A stretch of 64,000 nt of DNA from Flavobacterium sp. W4I14. GTDB lineage: Bacteria > Bacteroidota > Bacteroidia > Sphingobacteriales > Sphingobacteriaceae. Under the pieces are notes generated by a model, which was not told the origin of the DNA, did not search any database, and worked only from the letters and a program-made list of their open reading frames with translations. This document shows positions 44,394-53,444 of the stretch, one piece after another. Each line of letters starts with the position of its first letter. The stretch's first letter is position 1. The stretch covers positions 3,348,001 through 3,412,000 of the forward strand of contig JAUSZU010000001.1 of assembly GCA_030817875.1 (NCBI GenBank), read 5' to 3'. A program made the position numbers and the translations under genes.

Positions 44394-44901
44394 TAGAATC
44401 ATAATTGTAAATGTGATCAGGTGGTTTTTACTCCTTTTTGTGCAGATCTTCCTGCTCAAAAACATGGGCTTTTATGATCTTTCCACACCGTTTATCTATG
44501 TGCTATTTTTGCTCTTGCTTCCATTCGGAATCCCCAATATTTTGTTGTACTTATTGGCTTTTGGAACAGGCTTAACACTCGATGCTTTTTACGATACCAT
44601 GGGCGTACATGCTACGGCCTGCGTGGTATTGGCTTTTGTAAGGATTTCCTTTATATCGATAAGTTTAAACCGCGACGCAATTGACGACCCAGAACCATCG
44701 TTAAGTTATATGGGTTTCCAATGGTTTTCACTTTATGCTTTTCTTTGCGTTGTTGCACACCACCTGGTGCTGTTCTTTTTAGAAACATTTAGGCTAACCG
44801 AAATTGGTTATACCTTAATGAGATGCGGCTTAAGTTGTATCTTTACACTGCTTATTATTTTATTGGTAGAGTTTATATTCTATAGAAGAACACCACGCTA
44901 A
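44386..44901 (+). CDS. mreD: Rod shape-determining protein MreD
   Basis: The 171-residue product is a polytopic membrane protein with about five helices (VIRWFLLLFVQIFLLKNMGF; LLYLLAFGTGLTLDAFYDTM). The F-G-T-G-L-x-L-D-x-F-Y-D segment is a MreD hallmark. It starts within the 3' end of mreC, and its stop overlaps the mrdA start as TAATG. Confidence 0.92.
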   Translation: MNSRIIIVNVIRWFLLLFVQIFLLKNMGFYDLSTPFIYVLFLLLLPFGIPNILLYLLAFGTGLTLDAFYDTMGVHATACVVLAFVRISFISISLNRDAIDDPEPSLSYMGFQWFSLYAFLCVVAHHLVLFFLETFRLTEIGYTLMRCGLSCIFTLLIILLVEFIFYRRTPR

Positions 44902-46910
44902 TGGATCAATTATTTAACCGAAAATATATCGTTCAAGGATTATTTATTGTAATCGCCCTGATTTTATTGGGAAAATTATTTTATATCCAGATTATTAGCG
45001 ATGCGGCTTTCGTTTCTGCAGAAAGTAATGTTTTACGCAAAATCTATAAATATCCTGCACGAGGTGCCATTCTGGACCGCAACATGAAGGTAATTGTACA
45101 AAATGAACCTGTGTACGATTTAATGGTTACGCCAAATGAAGTAAAACCGTTTGACACACTGGCACTTGCACAGGCTTTAGACATTACTTTTGAGGATGTT
45201 CGGAAAAACCTTAAAAAAGCAAGGGGAAAATCGAGTTATCAGGCCACCCCTTTCCTCAAACAGATTTCTGTTCAGAGTTATGCCCGCCTGCAGGAAACCC
45301 TTTACCGTTTTCCCGGATTTAGAACACAAGACAGAACCATCAGACATTATCCTGATAGTGTCGGCGGACAGCTATTTGGCTACGTAAAAGAAGTAAGCCC
45401 CACTGATATCGAAAAATCTGAAGGCTTTTACAAACCTGGCGATTATAAGGGTAAAAGTGGTTTGGAGTTTTCTTATGAAGAAACTTTAAGAGGCGAAAAG
45501 GGTGTGATTAATACCGTATACGATGCGCACAATACCCCACAGGGAAGTTATGCCGATGGCAAATACGATGTAAACGCGGTTTCGGGAGAAAGATTGATCT
45601 CAGGGATTGATATGAGAATTCAAAAACTCGGTGAGGAATTGATGATGAACAAGGTTGGGGCAATTGTGGCTATCGAACCCGCTACCGGAGAAATTCTTTC
45701 ATTGGTAAGTAGTCCGGGCTATGATCCAAATCTTTTGGTTGGCAGAAATCAAGGGAACAACTACATGGAATTTATTGTAGGTAATCCATACCGACCATCT
45801 TTAGTAAGGCCTATAATGGGTTACTATCCCCCAGGATCGTCATTTAAGCCAGTTGATGCGCTGATCGGATTACAAGAAGGCGTAATAGATCCCAATACCA
45901 CATTCTTTTGTCCGCACTATTATCAGGCTGGAAATAGAAAAATTAAATGCGAACACTTTGATGGTTCAATTTCGCTGAGAAGAGGTATTGCCCGTTCCTG
46001 CAATACTTATTTTTGTTATGTTTTTCAAAAGCTGATTACCAAAAACGGGATGAAAAACCAAAGACAAACTTATCAGGAATGGCGCGATAAAGTGGCCAAA
46101 TTTGGTTTCGGATCAAAGCTCGACATTGATATGCCCTATGAAAGAAAAGGCTATTTTTATACCGCAGACCACTACGATAAAATTTACGGCAAAAGATGGG
46201 GGTACACCAATGTAATTTCGCAGGCTATTGGTCAGGGTGAGATTACCGCTACCCCATTGCAAATGGCAAATGCCATGGCTATTATTGCTAACCGTGGTTA
46301 TTACATTAAACCGCACTTAATTAAAGGTATAGGCGACAAAAACCTGGTTAAAAAGGAATATGTAGTTAAAAATTATGTAGGCGTAGATGCCAAACATTTC
46401 GAACCTGTAATTGATGGTATGCAGGATGCCGTAAACAGCAGCTGGGGAACCGCCATACTGTCACGGATTCCTGATATAGTACTTTGTGGAAAAACAGGAA
46501 CGGTACAAAACCCGCACGGAAAAAACCACTCTGTGTTTATAGGTTTTGCGCCAAGGGATAATCCGAAAATTGCCATCGCCGTAATTGTAGAAAATGCGGG
46601 TTTTGGTAGTACATACGCAGCGCCGATAGCCAGTTATATGATCGAAAAATATCTTAAAGGTAGTGTTAGCGGTGGAAGAGCTGCTCAGGTAGAATGGATG
46701 AAGAATCAAAACCTGCTTCCTTTATTAATCGACAAGACAAAAAAGATTAAATTAACGAAGGCAGATAGTCTGTTGCTTAAAAAAGCAGATTCAACCAAAA
46801 GGATAAAAGACAGTTTGAGAATTAAATCGGCAACGATAAAACAAACGGTTACTACAAAACCTAAAGAATTAAAATCAGTAATCATTGATAAACCTGTAAT
46901 CCAGAAATAA
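44901..46910 (+). CDS. mrdA: Penicillin-binding protein 2 (elongasome transpeptidase)
   Basis: PBP2 cross-links new peptidoglycan during side-wall growth, with RodA as polymerase partner. The 669-residue product has an N-terminal membrane anchor (VQGLFIVIALILLGKLFYIQ), the dimerisation domain (PARGAILDRN) and the transpeptidase domain with SxxK at S313-K316 (PPGSSFKPV), SCN in ARSCNTYF and KTG in CGKTGTVQNP. The last 60 residues are a lysine-rich tail. Confidence 0.96.
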   Translation: MDQLFNRKYIVQGLFIVIALILLGKLFYIQIISDAAFVSAESNVLRKIYKYPARGAILDRNMKVIVQNEPVYDLMVTPNEVKPFDTLALAQALDITFEDVRKNLKKARGKSSYQATPFLKQISVQSYARLQETLYRFPGFRTQDRTIRHYPDSVGGQLFGYVKEVSPTDIEKSEGFYKPGDYKGKSGLEFSYEETLRGEKGVINTVYDAHNTPQGSYADGKYDVNAVSGERLISGIDMRIQKLGEELMMNKVGAIVAIEPATGEILSLVSSPGYDPNLLVGRNQGNNYMEFIVGNPYRPSLVRPIMGYYPPGSSFKPVDALIGLQEGVIDPNTTFFCPHYYQAGNRKIKCEHFDGSISLRRGIARSCNTYFCYVFQKLITKNGMKNQRQTYQEWRDKVAKFGFGSKLDIDMPYERKGYFYTADHYDKIYGKRWGYTNVISQAIGQGEITATPLQMANAMAIIANRGYYIKPHLIKGIGDKNLVKKEYVVKNYVGVDAKHFEPVIDGMQDAVNSSWGTAILSRIPDIVLCGKTGTVQNPHGKNHSVFIGFAPRDNPKIAIAVIVENAGFGSTYAAPIASYMIEKYLKGSVSGGRAAQVEWMKNQNLLPLLIDKTKKIKLTKADSLLLKKADSTKRIKDSLRIKSATIKQTVTTKPKELKSVIIDKPVIQK

Positions 46911-46911
46911 G

Positions 46912-48174
46912 ATGCAGCAGCAACAGGGAAACCGTTTTTTCTTTAATGTAGATTGGATTACTGTTTTAATCTATATTGCCTTATGCGCTATTGGTTTCAT
47001 CAATATTTATGCTTCCGTTCCACCAGAACAAACCGCTGTGTTTGGCTTTAGTACCCTTTATGGCAAACAGCTCATTTATATCATTACTGGTTTAATTTTA
47101 GGCTTATCTATCTTATTATTTGATGGAAGGCTTTTCAATGTCTTTTCGCCCTTTATTTACGGTGGTACATTGCTGTTGTTAATGGCCGTATTGGTAATTG
47201 GAAACAAAGTGGCCGGGAACCAGGCATGGATTGCAATAGGCTCATTTAAACTTCAACCTGCAGAATTTGCCAAGTTTGGCACAGCCTTGCTTTTGGCAAG
47301 ATATGTAGGCGCATTTAACCCTAAATTCCGCGATGTTAAATCAATCATGATTGCTGGATTAATTGTAGGCGCACCGCTGTTGTTAATTATGCTTCAGCCC
47401 GATACTGGTTCGGCATTGGTATTTCTTGCATTTATGTTCCCATTGTACCGGGAAGGTTTATCAGGTTATTTTCTATTGATATTTTTGGGAATGATTGTGC
47501 TTTTTATTGCCGATTTCTTGGTCCCTACCTATATCTTGACCATCATTATTACCACAATTGCCGGCCTTTTCATTTATAACAACAGGAGAAAACAAAAAAT
47601 AATCTTCTCTACTGTCTTGGTAACCGTTTTCGCCATTGGCTATCTCTTTTTAATAAAAATTGCCTACGAAAAAGTTTTAGCTCCACACCAACGTAGCCGT
47701 ATCGAATTAATGTTAGGGCTTAAAACCGATAATAAAGGTGCAGGCTATAATGTAATCCAATCGCAAATTGCCATAGGCTCAGGTCAGGGAACCGGACGTG
47801 GATTTTTACAGGGCACACAAACCAAATATGGTTATGTACCAGAGCAGAGTACCGATTTTATCTTCTCTACCATCGGCGAAGAATGGGGCTTTATGGGTTG
47901 TGCTGTAGTGATAGGCTTGTATATGTTCCTGCTCCTCCGATTGGTTAATTTAGCAGAAAGGCAACGATCTACATTCTCCAGGGTGTATGGCTATAGCGTA
48001 GCCTGTATCCTCTTTTTTCACGTTTTTATTAATATCGGGATGACGATTGGCATTATTCCCGTAATTGGGATTCCCCTACCCTTAATTAGTTATGGTGGTT
48101 CGTCGTTATGGAGTTTTACGATCTTACTGTTCATCTTTTTAAAGCTGGACTCTAACCGGATGGGATTTATTTAG
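46912..48174 (+). CDS. rodA: Peptidoglycan polymerase RodA
   Basis: RodA is the SEDS glycosyltransferase that polymerises lipid II in cell elongation. The 420-residue product has about ten membrane helices, with GNKVAGNQAWIAIGSFKLQP, the conserved Glu/Asp region around PEQSTDFIFSTIGEEWGF, and IPVIGIPLPLISYGGSSLWS near the end. It begins one base after mrdA and closes the operon. Confidence 0.96.
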   Translation: MQQQQGNRFFFNVDWITVLIYIALCAIGFINIYASVPPEQTAVFGFSTLYGKQLIYIITGLILGLSILLFDGRLFNVFSPFIYGGTLLLLMAVLVIGNKVAGNQAWIAIGSFKLQPAEFAKFGTALLLARYVGAFNPKFRDVKSIMIAGLIVGAPLLLIMLQPDTGSALVFLAFMFPLYREGLSGYFLLIFLGMIVLFIADFLVPTYILTIIITTIAGLFIYNNRRKQKIIFSTVLVTVFAIGYLFLIKIAYEKVLAPHQRSRIELMLGLKTDNKGAGYNVIQSQIAIGSGQGTGRGFLQGTQTKYGYVPEQSTDFIFSTIGEEWGFMGCAVVIGLYMFLLLRLVNLAERQRSTFSRVYGYSVACILFFHVFINIGMTIGIIPVIGIPLPLISYGGSSLWSFTILLFIFLKLDSNRMGFI

Positions 48175-48886
48175 TCCTAAGTCGGAACTCTTTAGTCTGG
48201 AGTCGATATCTCAACCGAGACGCGTCATCCTGAATTTATTTCAGGATCTAAATGAGTGATGCTGAATAAATTTTAACCGGCATTACAAATGCCAATTTCA
48301 TTCATCCTCGTTACAAACGAGGACGATCTTGAGTTCGCTTTTATCGGGGTTTAGGTGGGCAGTTCTGTGCTAAGTTTTGCGTTAATAAACCCAACTTAAC
48401 GGAAATCCTTTTTGAAAAAATCGTATTTCTATTAAAGATAAATTTCCAAAAAGATTGAAGTGATGGTGGGGCTACAGCACCAATGAAATGCTGAACAATC
48501 GTTTCCTAATCATTTACGAAATTGGAATGGTTTTTCTATGATCACGGTTCTTAAGCTAGAGTTGATATATCAAAGAGATGCATCATCCTAAGGATTCAGC
48601 TTTTAGAAAACAATGGGATAAGATGACAGGTTACGAGGTCTCGTCATCTCCGTAGTGGAGAGATCTTTTAACATTGCCAAAAGATTTCTCTCCCGAATGT
48701 TCGGGACTGCGCTCCAGTCGTATGACGGTTGATTTTAGAAATCTCTCATTGGTAATGTATTTCCAGGACCTTACCAGCATAATGGATGCTGACCTGTAGC
48801 GAAGCGGAAAGCTACGTAGTAAAACAAATTCAGTATGACGATGTGAGGTGTAAGGCCAGTCTCCAAACGCCTTGCGCTTATCGCTT
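48175..48886. repeat. 700-base gene-free region packed with palindromic repeats
   Basis: No credible gene lies here. At 48222-48269 there is a GTCATCCTGAA-type palindrome (inner ATCCTGAATTTATTTCAGGAT). At 48641-48727 there is a longer one running from TCGTCATCTCCGTAGTGGAG to CTCCAGTCGTATGACG, with AAGATTTCTCTC inside. Between them lie a further stem (TCCTCGTTACAAACGAGGA at about 48306) and a remnant near 48825 (AGTATGACGATG). This is a hot spot of repeat insertion at the end of the shape operon. Confidence 0.65.
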
Positions 48887-50071
48887 CTACTTGCTAAACC
48901 TTCGGTTCAACAACTCGTAAAACTGATCAACTGTAGCCTGTTTATTGTCCCAGTTATTTTTCGCCGCATAATTATTCTGAAGGTAGCTATCCGCCGCTTC
49001 GAAACTGCTCATCTTATTTATGATATCGATTACTTCCGAATAGGCCAGATTATACCCATTAAAAAGATCTTTGATAAAAAGTAACTTTTCGTTTAAGCTA
49101 ATCGCTTGCTTTAAATCGGCAATAGGTGCTTTAACAGGCTCATCACTTTTACCATTTGTTTTGGCAAGCAGATCATTTAAACTTGGTGCAGGTTTAGCCG
49201 CTTCAGGCTGTGGAGATGGTTTTACCGGAACTGCTTCAGGCCTAAACAAGGGTCGCTCCTGTTCAACAGGCGGCGAAATAATGGGATCATCCAGTTTCAC
49301 ATCTTTCAGTGCCTCAATAGGCTCACTTGGCGCAGCAACCGGTTCCACTTCTTTAACAACTGCAACCGGTTCTTCTTCGGCAATTACTAAAGGTTCTTCT
49401 TCTTCCTGCGGAATCAAAAAAGGTTCGGGACCAACTTCATCCTCTTCAGTTGGTATAGCCTCCTCCTGGACAGCTGAAGCCTCTCTCTCCTGTATTTTCT
49501 TTTTCTGCGCTAAAATTTCGGCTTCTTCTTTACTTAAAGGGCGATCGAAAATTTCTTCAACAGATTTCGCTTCATAATCGAACTGACCGTTTTCATCGTG
49601 TGTACCCAATACAAATTCAAAAGTATGATCATCCTGGTCTGGCTTAAAGAAATCTTTATTTAAAAGTGCTTCGGCTTTTTTTTCTTCAATAATTTCATCA
49701 TCCAGCACTTCCTGTTCGGGCTTTACATCCACACGTTCTTCTTCTTCCTGGGCAGTAGCCACTTCTTCCAGTTCCTGCGGATCGAAACACTCATCGTCTT
49801 CTACATAACTTTTTTCAACTTCGGGCAGTATAATGGTATTTTGTTCGGCCAACAAAGCATGATTTCCAGGTTCAGCAGGCTTATCTTCTACTATGGTATT
49901 TAATTTTTTGACGATATTAACATGATCGGAAAGAAAATGGGCATTGGCCAGAAAAAGCTCCAGCTCCAAATCGTTTAATTGCTGAGGATTCTGAGCTAAA
50001 AATTGATATTGCTCATTTAATTCTGTTAAAATGCTGCCGATCTTTCTGAAAATATCCTGTTGGTTCATCAT
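48887..50071 (-). CDS. Acidic protein of unknown function with conserved C-terminal helical domain
   Basis: The 394-residue product has a helical N-terminal part (KIGSILTELNEQYQFLAQNP; LELELFLANAHFLSDHVNIV), a long low-complexity middle rich in Glu, Pro and Val (about 85-285) and a helical C-terminal domain (KLLFIKDLFNGYNLAYSEVI; AADSYLQNNYAAKNNWDNKQ). The ends recur together in Bacteroidetes proteins of unknown function; the middle is probably disordered. No signal peptide. It faces rodA and is divergent from tdk. Confidence 0.75.
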   Translation of the reverse strand: MMNQQDIFRKIGSILTELNEQYQFLAQNPQQLNDLELELFLANAHFLSDHVNIVKKLNTIVEDKPAEPGNHALLAEQNTIILPEVEKSYVEDDECFDPQELEEVATAQEEEERVDVKPEQEVLDDEIIEEKKAEALLNKDFFKPDQDDHTFEFVLGTHDENGQFDYEAKSVEEIFDRPLSKEEAEILAQKKKIQEREASAVQEEAIPTEEDEVGPEPFLIPQEEEEPLVIAEEEPVAVVKEVEPVAAPSEPIEALKDVKLDDPIISPPVEQERPLFRPEAVPVKPSPQPEAAKPAPSLNDLLAKTNGKSDEPVKAPIADLKQAISLNEKLLFIKDLFNGYNLAYSEVIDIINKMSSFEAADSYLQNNYAAKNNWDNKQATVDQFYELLNRRFSK

Positions 50072-50194
50072 AAAATTAAAACGAATTTTTAGTCGATTTA
50101 TGTTGGTAACTATGTGTTCAAAAATAACACATAATTCTCATATTTGTTCGGTTTAAAAATTATAGAACGGACATAGGGGAATAAAAAAACAGGC

Positions 50195-50776
50195 ATGTTA
50201 TTTAGCGAACAAAATTTTAGAAGAAGGGGCGAATTTTCGGGAAGTATAGAAGTGGTATGTGGCTCTATGTTTTCTGGTAAAACGGAAGAGCTGATCCGCA
50301 GGTTAAAAAGGGCCCAGATTGCTAAACTGAATGTCGAAATTTTTAAACCCCGTACCGATACCCGCTACCATGAAACTGCTGTGGTTTCGCACGATTTAAA
50401 CTCGATAAACTCTACCCCTGTCGATAGCGCTTCAGCCATTTTGCTACTCGGTACCAATACACAGGTGGTTGGGATAGATGAAGCGCAGTTTTTTGATGAT
50501 GAACTTCCTGATGTTTGCAATAAACTCGCCCTGAAAGGCATACGGGTTATTGTTGCGGGCCTGGATATGGATTTTACAGGCAAACCCTTTGGCCCGATGC
50601 CAGCCTTAATGGCCATTGCCGAACATGTTACCAAAGTAAATGCCGTTTGTGTTTGCTGTGGAAACCCAGCCCTATACAGTTACCGTACAGTTGCTGATGA
50701 AGCTACCGTTTTATTAGGCGAAAAGGAAAGTTATGAGCCACGGTGCAGGGCTTGCTATAATCTGGGCAAGGGATAA
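50195..50776 (+). CDS. tdk: Thymidine kinase
   Basis: Tdk phosphorylates thymidine for salvage into dTMP. The 193-residue product has the Walker A motif [19 protein letters not shown], the DEAQF Walker B, the lasso region, and the zinc cysteines in [10 protein letters not shown] and [12 protein letters not shown] at 50195-50197. It is a type II, TK1-like enzyme of normal length. Confidence 0.96.
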   Translation: MLFSEQNFRRRGEFSGSIEVVCGSMFSGKTEELIRRLKRAQIAKLNVEIFKPRTDTRYHETAVVSHDLNSINSTPVDSASAILLLGTNTQVVGIDEAQFFDDELPDVCNKLALKGIRVIVAGLDMDFTGKPFGPMPALMAIAEHVTKVNAVCVCCGNPALYSYRTVADEATVLLGEKESYEPRCRACYNLGKG

Positions 50777-50824
50777 CACCATTCTTGATTAATGTGTACC
50801 TTTAAGTTGCACTTAAATATTGAT

Positions 50825-51430
50825 ATGGATAAACAATTTAAAATCAATGCCTTTAGAGCCGGTTTAGCAAAATTCGTAACTTTCGAAGAAAAAGAATGGG
50901 AAATCTTAATTCAGTACCTGAGTTTTTCTACCCTAAAGAAAAAGGAACATTTTGTAGTTGAAGGAAAAGTATGCGATTATATTGCCTTTATTATTCAGGG
51001 TGCTGTAAGGCATTATCATGTTAAAGACGGACAGGAAATTACCGGTTATTTTTGTTTTGAAAACGAGCTGGTAAGTGCCTATAAAAGCTTTGTAAAAAGA
51101 GTACCAAGTACAAACTTTATTCAGGTCTTGGAGGAAACCCAACTTGTTCTTATTGCTTACGCCGATCTTCAAAAAATGTTAAACCATCCCGTGCTAGCGC
51201 TGAAAATGGAACGGTTTGGCCGTCTGGTTGCTGAATATTACATCTGCTGTTTTGAAGACCGTCTTAATGCTTTTGTTACGCAAAACCCGGAAGAGCGTTA
51301 TACTGCGCTTGAAAAAACTGCAAAAGATATTTTCCAGCGTGTTCCACAACACTATATCGCCAATTTTTTAGGTATTACACCTGTTTCACTCTCGCGTATT
51401 CGTAAACGCACACTCATTTTAAAGGATTAA
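50825..51430 (+). CDS. Crp/Fnr-family transcriptional regulator
   Basis: The 201-residue product has a cyclic-nucleotide-binding-like beta roll (KKEHFVVEGKVCDYIAFIIQ; GAVRHYHVKDGQEITGYFCF; ENELVSAYKSF) and a short C-terminal helix-turn-helix (ARYTALEKTAKDIFQRVPQHY region; FLGITPVSLSRIRKR). It lacks FeS cysteines, so it is not an Fnr oxygen sensor. The ATG at 50825 fits; an earlier in-frame ATG is at 50792. An epimerase gene follows 37 bases later and may be its target. Confidence 0.85.
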   Translation: MDKQFKINAFRAGLAKFVTFEEKEWEILIQYLSFSTLKKKEHFVVEGKVCDYIAFIIQGAVRHYHVKDGQEITGYFCFENELVSAYKSFVKRVPSTNFIQVLEETQLVLIAYADLQKMLNHPVLALKMERFGRLVAEYYICCFEDRLNAFVTQNPEERYTALEKTAKDIFQRVPQHYIANFLGITPVSLSRIRKRTLILKD

Positions 51431-51503
51431 ATTAATCCTTATCTTTTGTTAACGTTTTTAGGGTTCAATGCCACATAACTTTGAACTAATCAAAAACAAA
51501 GAA

Positions 51504-52436
51504 ATGCACACTATACTTGGCGCCGGCGGACCAACAGCAAACGCACTGACCAGAGAATTAACCAATACTAACGAAACCATTAGATTGGTTAGCAGAAAAC
51601 CAATTTCTACAAACAACCCAAATGCAAGCTGGGTTAAGGCTGATTTATTAAACGAAACTGAACTTTTCGCAGCAGCAGAAGGTTCAAAAGTAATATACCT
51701 ATGCGCCGGTTTGGTTTACGATGCCAAAGTATGGCAAGAACAATGGCCAGTTATTATTCAAAATGTAATTAATTTAACTAAACGTACAGGCGCAAGGCTA
51801 ATATTTTTTGATAATGTTTATATGTATGGCCTGGTAAATGGCCCAATGACAGAAGATACGCCTTACCATCCCTGTAGCTTAAAAGGGGAAGTAAGGGCAA
51901 AGGTAGCCGAACAATTAATGAACGAATCGAAAGCGGGTAACATAAATGTAACCATTGCCCGTGCTGCAGATTTTTACGGAGCAGATTCGATGAACAGCTT
52001 TTTTGACATGATGGTACTTGATAAGTTTGCCAAAAAAAATAGTGCTCAATGGATAGGAAACCCAAATACACTACACAGTTTTACATACATTGAAGATGCT
52101 GGAAAAGCTTTATTTTTGTTAGGACAAACACCCGATTCTGGCAACCAGATATGGCATCTACCAACCGCAACGCCTTTAAAAGGGAAAGCTTTTATAGAAA
52201 TGGCTGCAAAGATTTATGAAACCAAACCCCAATATTCGACCATTAATAAACTGATTCTACGTTTAGTAGGTTTATTTAAAAAGGTAGTTGCGGGTACTGT
52301 AGAAATGTACTATCAGTACGATCATGATTATCATTTCGATTCTACCAAATTTGAAAAGGCATTTAATTTTAAGCCCACTGCTTATTATGATGGCATTTTA
52401 AAATTATCAAAAACCATGTATAGAAAGCAGAATTGA
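51504..52436 (+). CDS. NAD-dependent epimerase/dehydratase family protein
   Basis: The product (310 residues from this start) has the Rossmann motif HTILGAGGPTANALTREL, FFDNVYMYGLVNGPMTEDTP with Tyr in the active-site region, and FTYIEDAGKALFLL, an extended short-chain dehydrogenase pattern. An upstream in-frame ATG at 51468 would add 12 residues. It probably belongs with the Crp/Fnr-like gene ahead, a pair often seen in Bacteroidetes. Substrate unknown. Confidence 0.82.
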   Translation: MHTILGAGGPTANALTRELTNTNETIRLVSRKPISTNNPNASWVKADLLNETELFAAAEGSKVIYLCAGLVYDAKVWQEQWPVIIQNVINLTKRTGARLIFFDNVYMYGLVNGPMTEDTPYHPCSLKGEVRAKVAEQLMNESKAGNINVTIARAADFYGADSMNSFFDMMVLDKFAKKNSAQWIGNPNTLHSFTYIEDAGKALFLLGQTPDSGNQIWHLPTATPLKGKAFIEMAAKIYETKPQYSTINKLILRLVGLFKKVVAGTVEMYYQYDHDYHFDSTKFEKAFNFKPTAYYDGILKLSKTMYRKQN

Positions 52437-52483
52437 CATGAATCAGGGCAAATTATAAAGCTAACTATTTATCTTTAGCGCCA

Positions 52484-53305
52484 ATGATTCAAGATAATAC
52501 GACACATAAAAACAGCATTAAAACCATATCGGTTTTAGGCTGTGGCTGGTTCGGCTTGGCGTTAGCCAAAAAACTGATCGGGTTAAACTATACCGTTAAG
52601 GGCTCTACCACAAGCCAGGAGAAGTTAGCAATACTTCAGGCCGAAAATATCCAGCCTTTTTTGATCAATTTTACGGCAGAAACGGTTGTGGCCGATCCAG
52701 CATTTTTTGAGGCCGACACCTTGTTTATCTGTATTCCGCCAAAGCGCAATTCGGCTGAACTTCTTGATTATCCTCAAAAGATAAATTCAATTTTAGCTGC
52801 TGCGAAAGATAAATCGAAGCATGTGGTATTGATCAGTTCGACGAGTGTTTATGCTGATGAAAACAAAATAGTAAATGAAACCAGCGAGACACATCCCGAT
52901 ACTGATTCAGGAAGGGTAGTGTTGGCTGCAGAAATTCTATTTAAGGAACTATTCCCCGAAAACTGTACAGTGATCCGCTTTGCAGGCTTAATTGGCCCTG
53001 ACCGTAACCCTGGGAGATTCTTTGCCGGAAAAAGTAATGTTCCAAATGGTTTGGCGCCTGTAAACCTGATTCACCAAACAGATGCTGTAGGGATTGCGGT
53101 CAAACTTTTGGAAAAACAGGCATTCGGCACAACTTACAATGCCTGCTCGCCAAACCATCCTGCAAAAATGGATTTCTATGCCAATGCAGCTAAAACCACA
53201 GGACTTGCAGCACCTGATTTTATTGCAGAAAAGAAAGATTGGAAAATTGTAGAGAGTATTAATGTACCGGAATTTTTGGGTTATACATTTGAGGTTGGGA
53301 TTTAA
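52484..53305 (+). CDS. NAD(P)-binding epimerase-like protein (YeeZ-like)
   Basis: The 273-residue product has the nucleotide-binding loop SVLGCGWFGLALAKKLIGLN, ADTLFICIPPKRNSAELLDY and HVVLISSTSVYADENKIVNE, ending GLIGPDRNPGRFFAG. It resembles the YeeZ/SDR-a group, of unknown substrate. It lies 48 bases after the previous epimerase-like gene, so the two may share a transcript. Confidence 0.82.
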   Translation: MIQDNTTHKNSIKTISVLGCGWFGLALAKKLIGLNYTVKGSTTSQEKLAILQAENIQPFLINFTAETVVADPAFFEADTLFICIPPKRNSAELLDYPQKINSILAAAKDKSKHVVLISSTSVYADENKIVNETSETHPDTDSGRVVLAAEILFKELFPENCTVIRFAGLIGPDRNPGRFFAGKSNVPNGLAPVNLIHQTDAVGIAVKLLEKQAFGTTYNACSPNHPAKMDFYANAAKTTGLAAPDFIAEKKDWKIVESINVPEFLGYTFEVGI

Positions 53306-53318
53306 ATATAGGTTCTTA

Positions 53319-53421
53319 CGTCATTTCGACTGAAGCTTGCCGATTTTCATCGGCAGCGAAATGGAGAAATCTTTGAGAGTAAACAACCTAAAAGATTTCT
53401 CCACTACGGTCGAAATGACGA
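53319..53421. repeat. Palindromic intergenic repeat (GTCATTTCGAC type)
   Basis: GTCATTTCGACTGAAG at the left end pairs with CGGTCGAAATGAC at the right end, and GAGAAATCTTT pairs with AAAGATTTCTC inside. A small CCGATTTTCATCGG hairpin lies in the left arm. Related to 56934-57031 and 48641-48727. Confidence 0.75.
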
Positions 53422-53444
53422 TAGTTCTAATTGACGAACTTACA

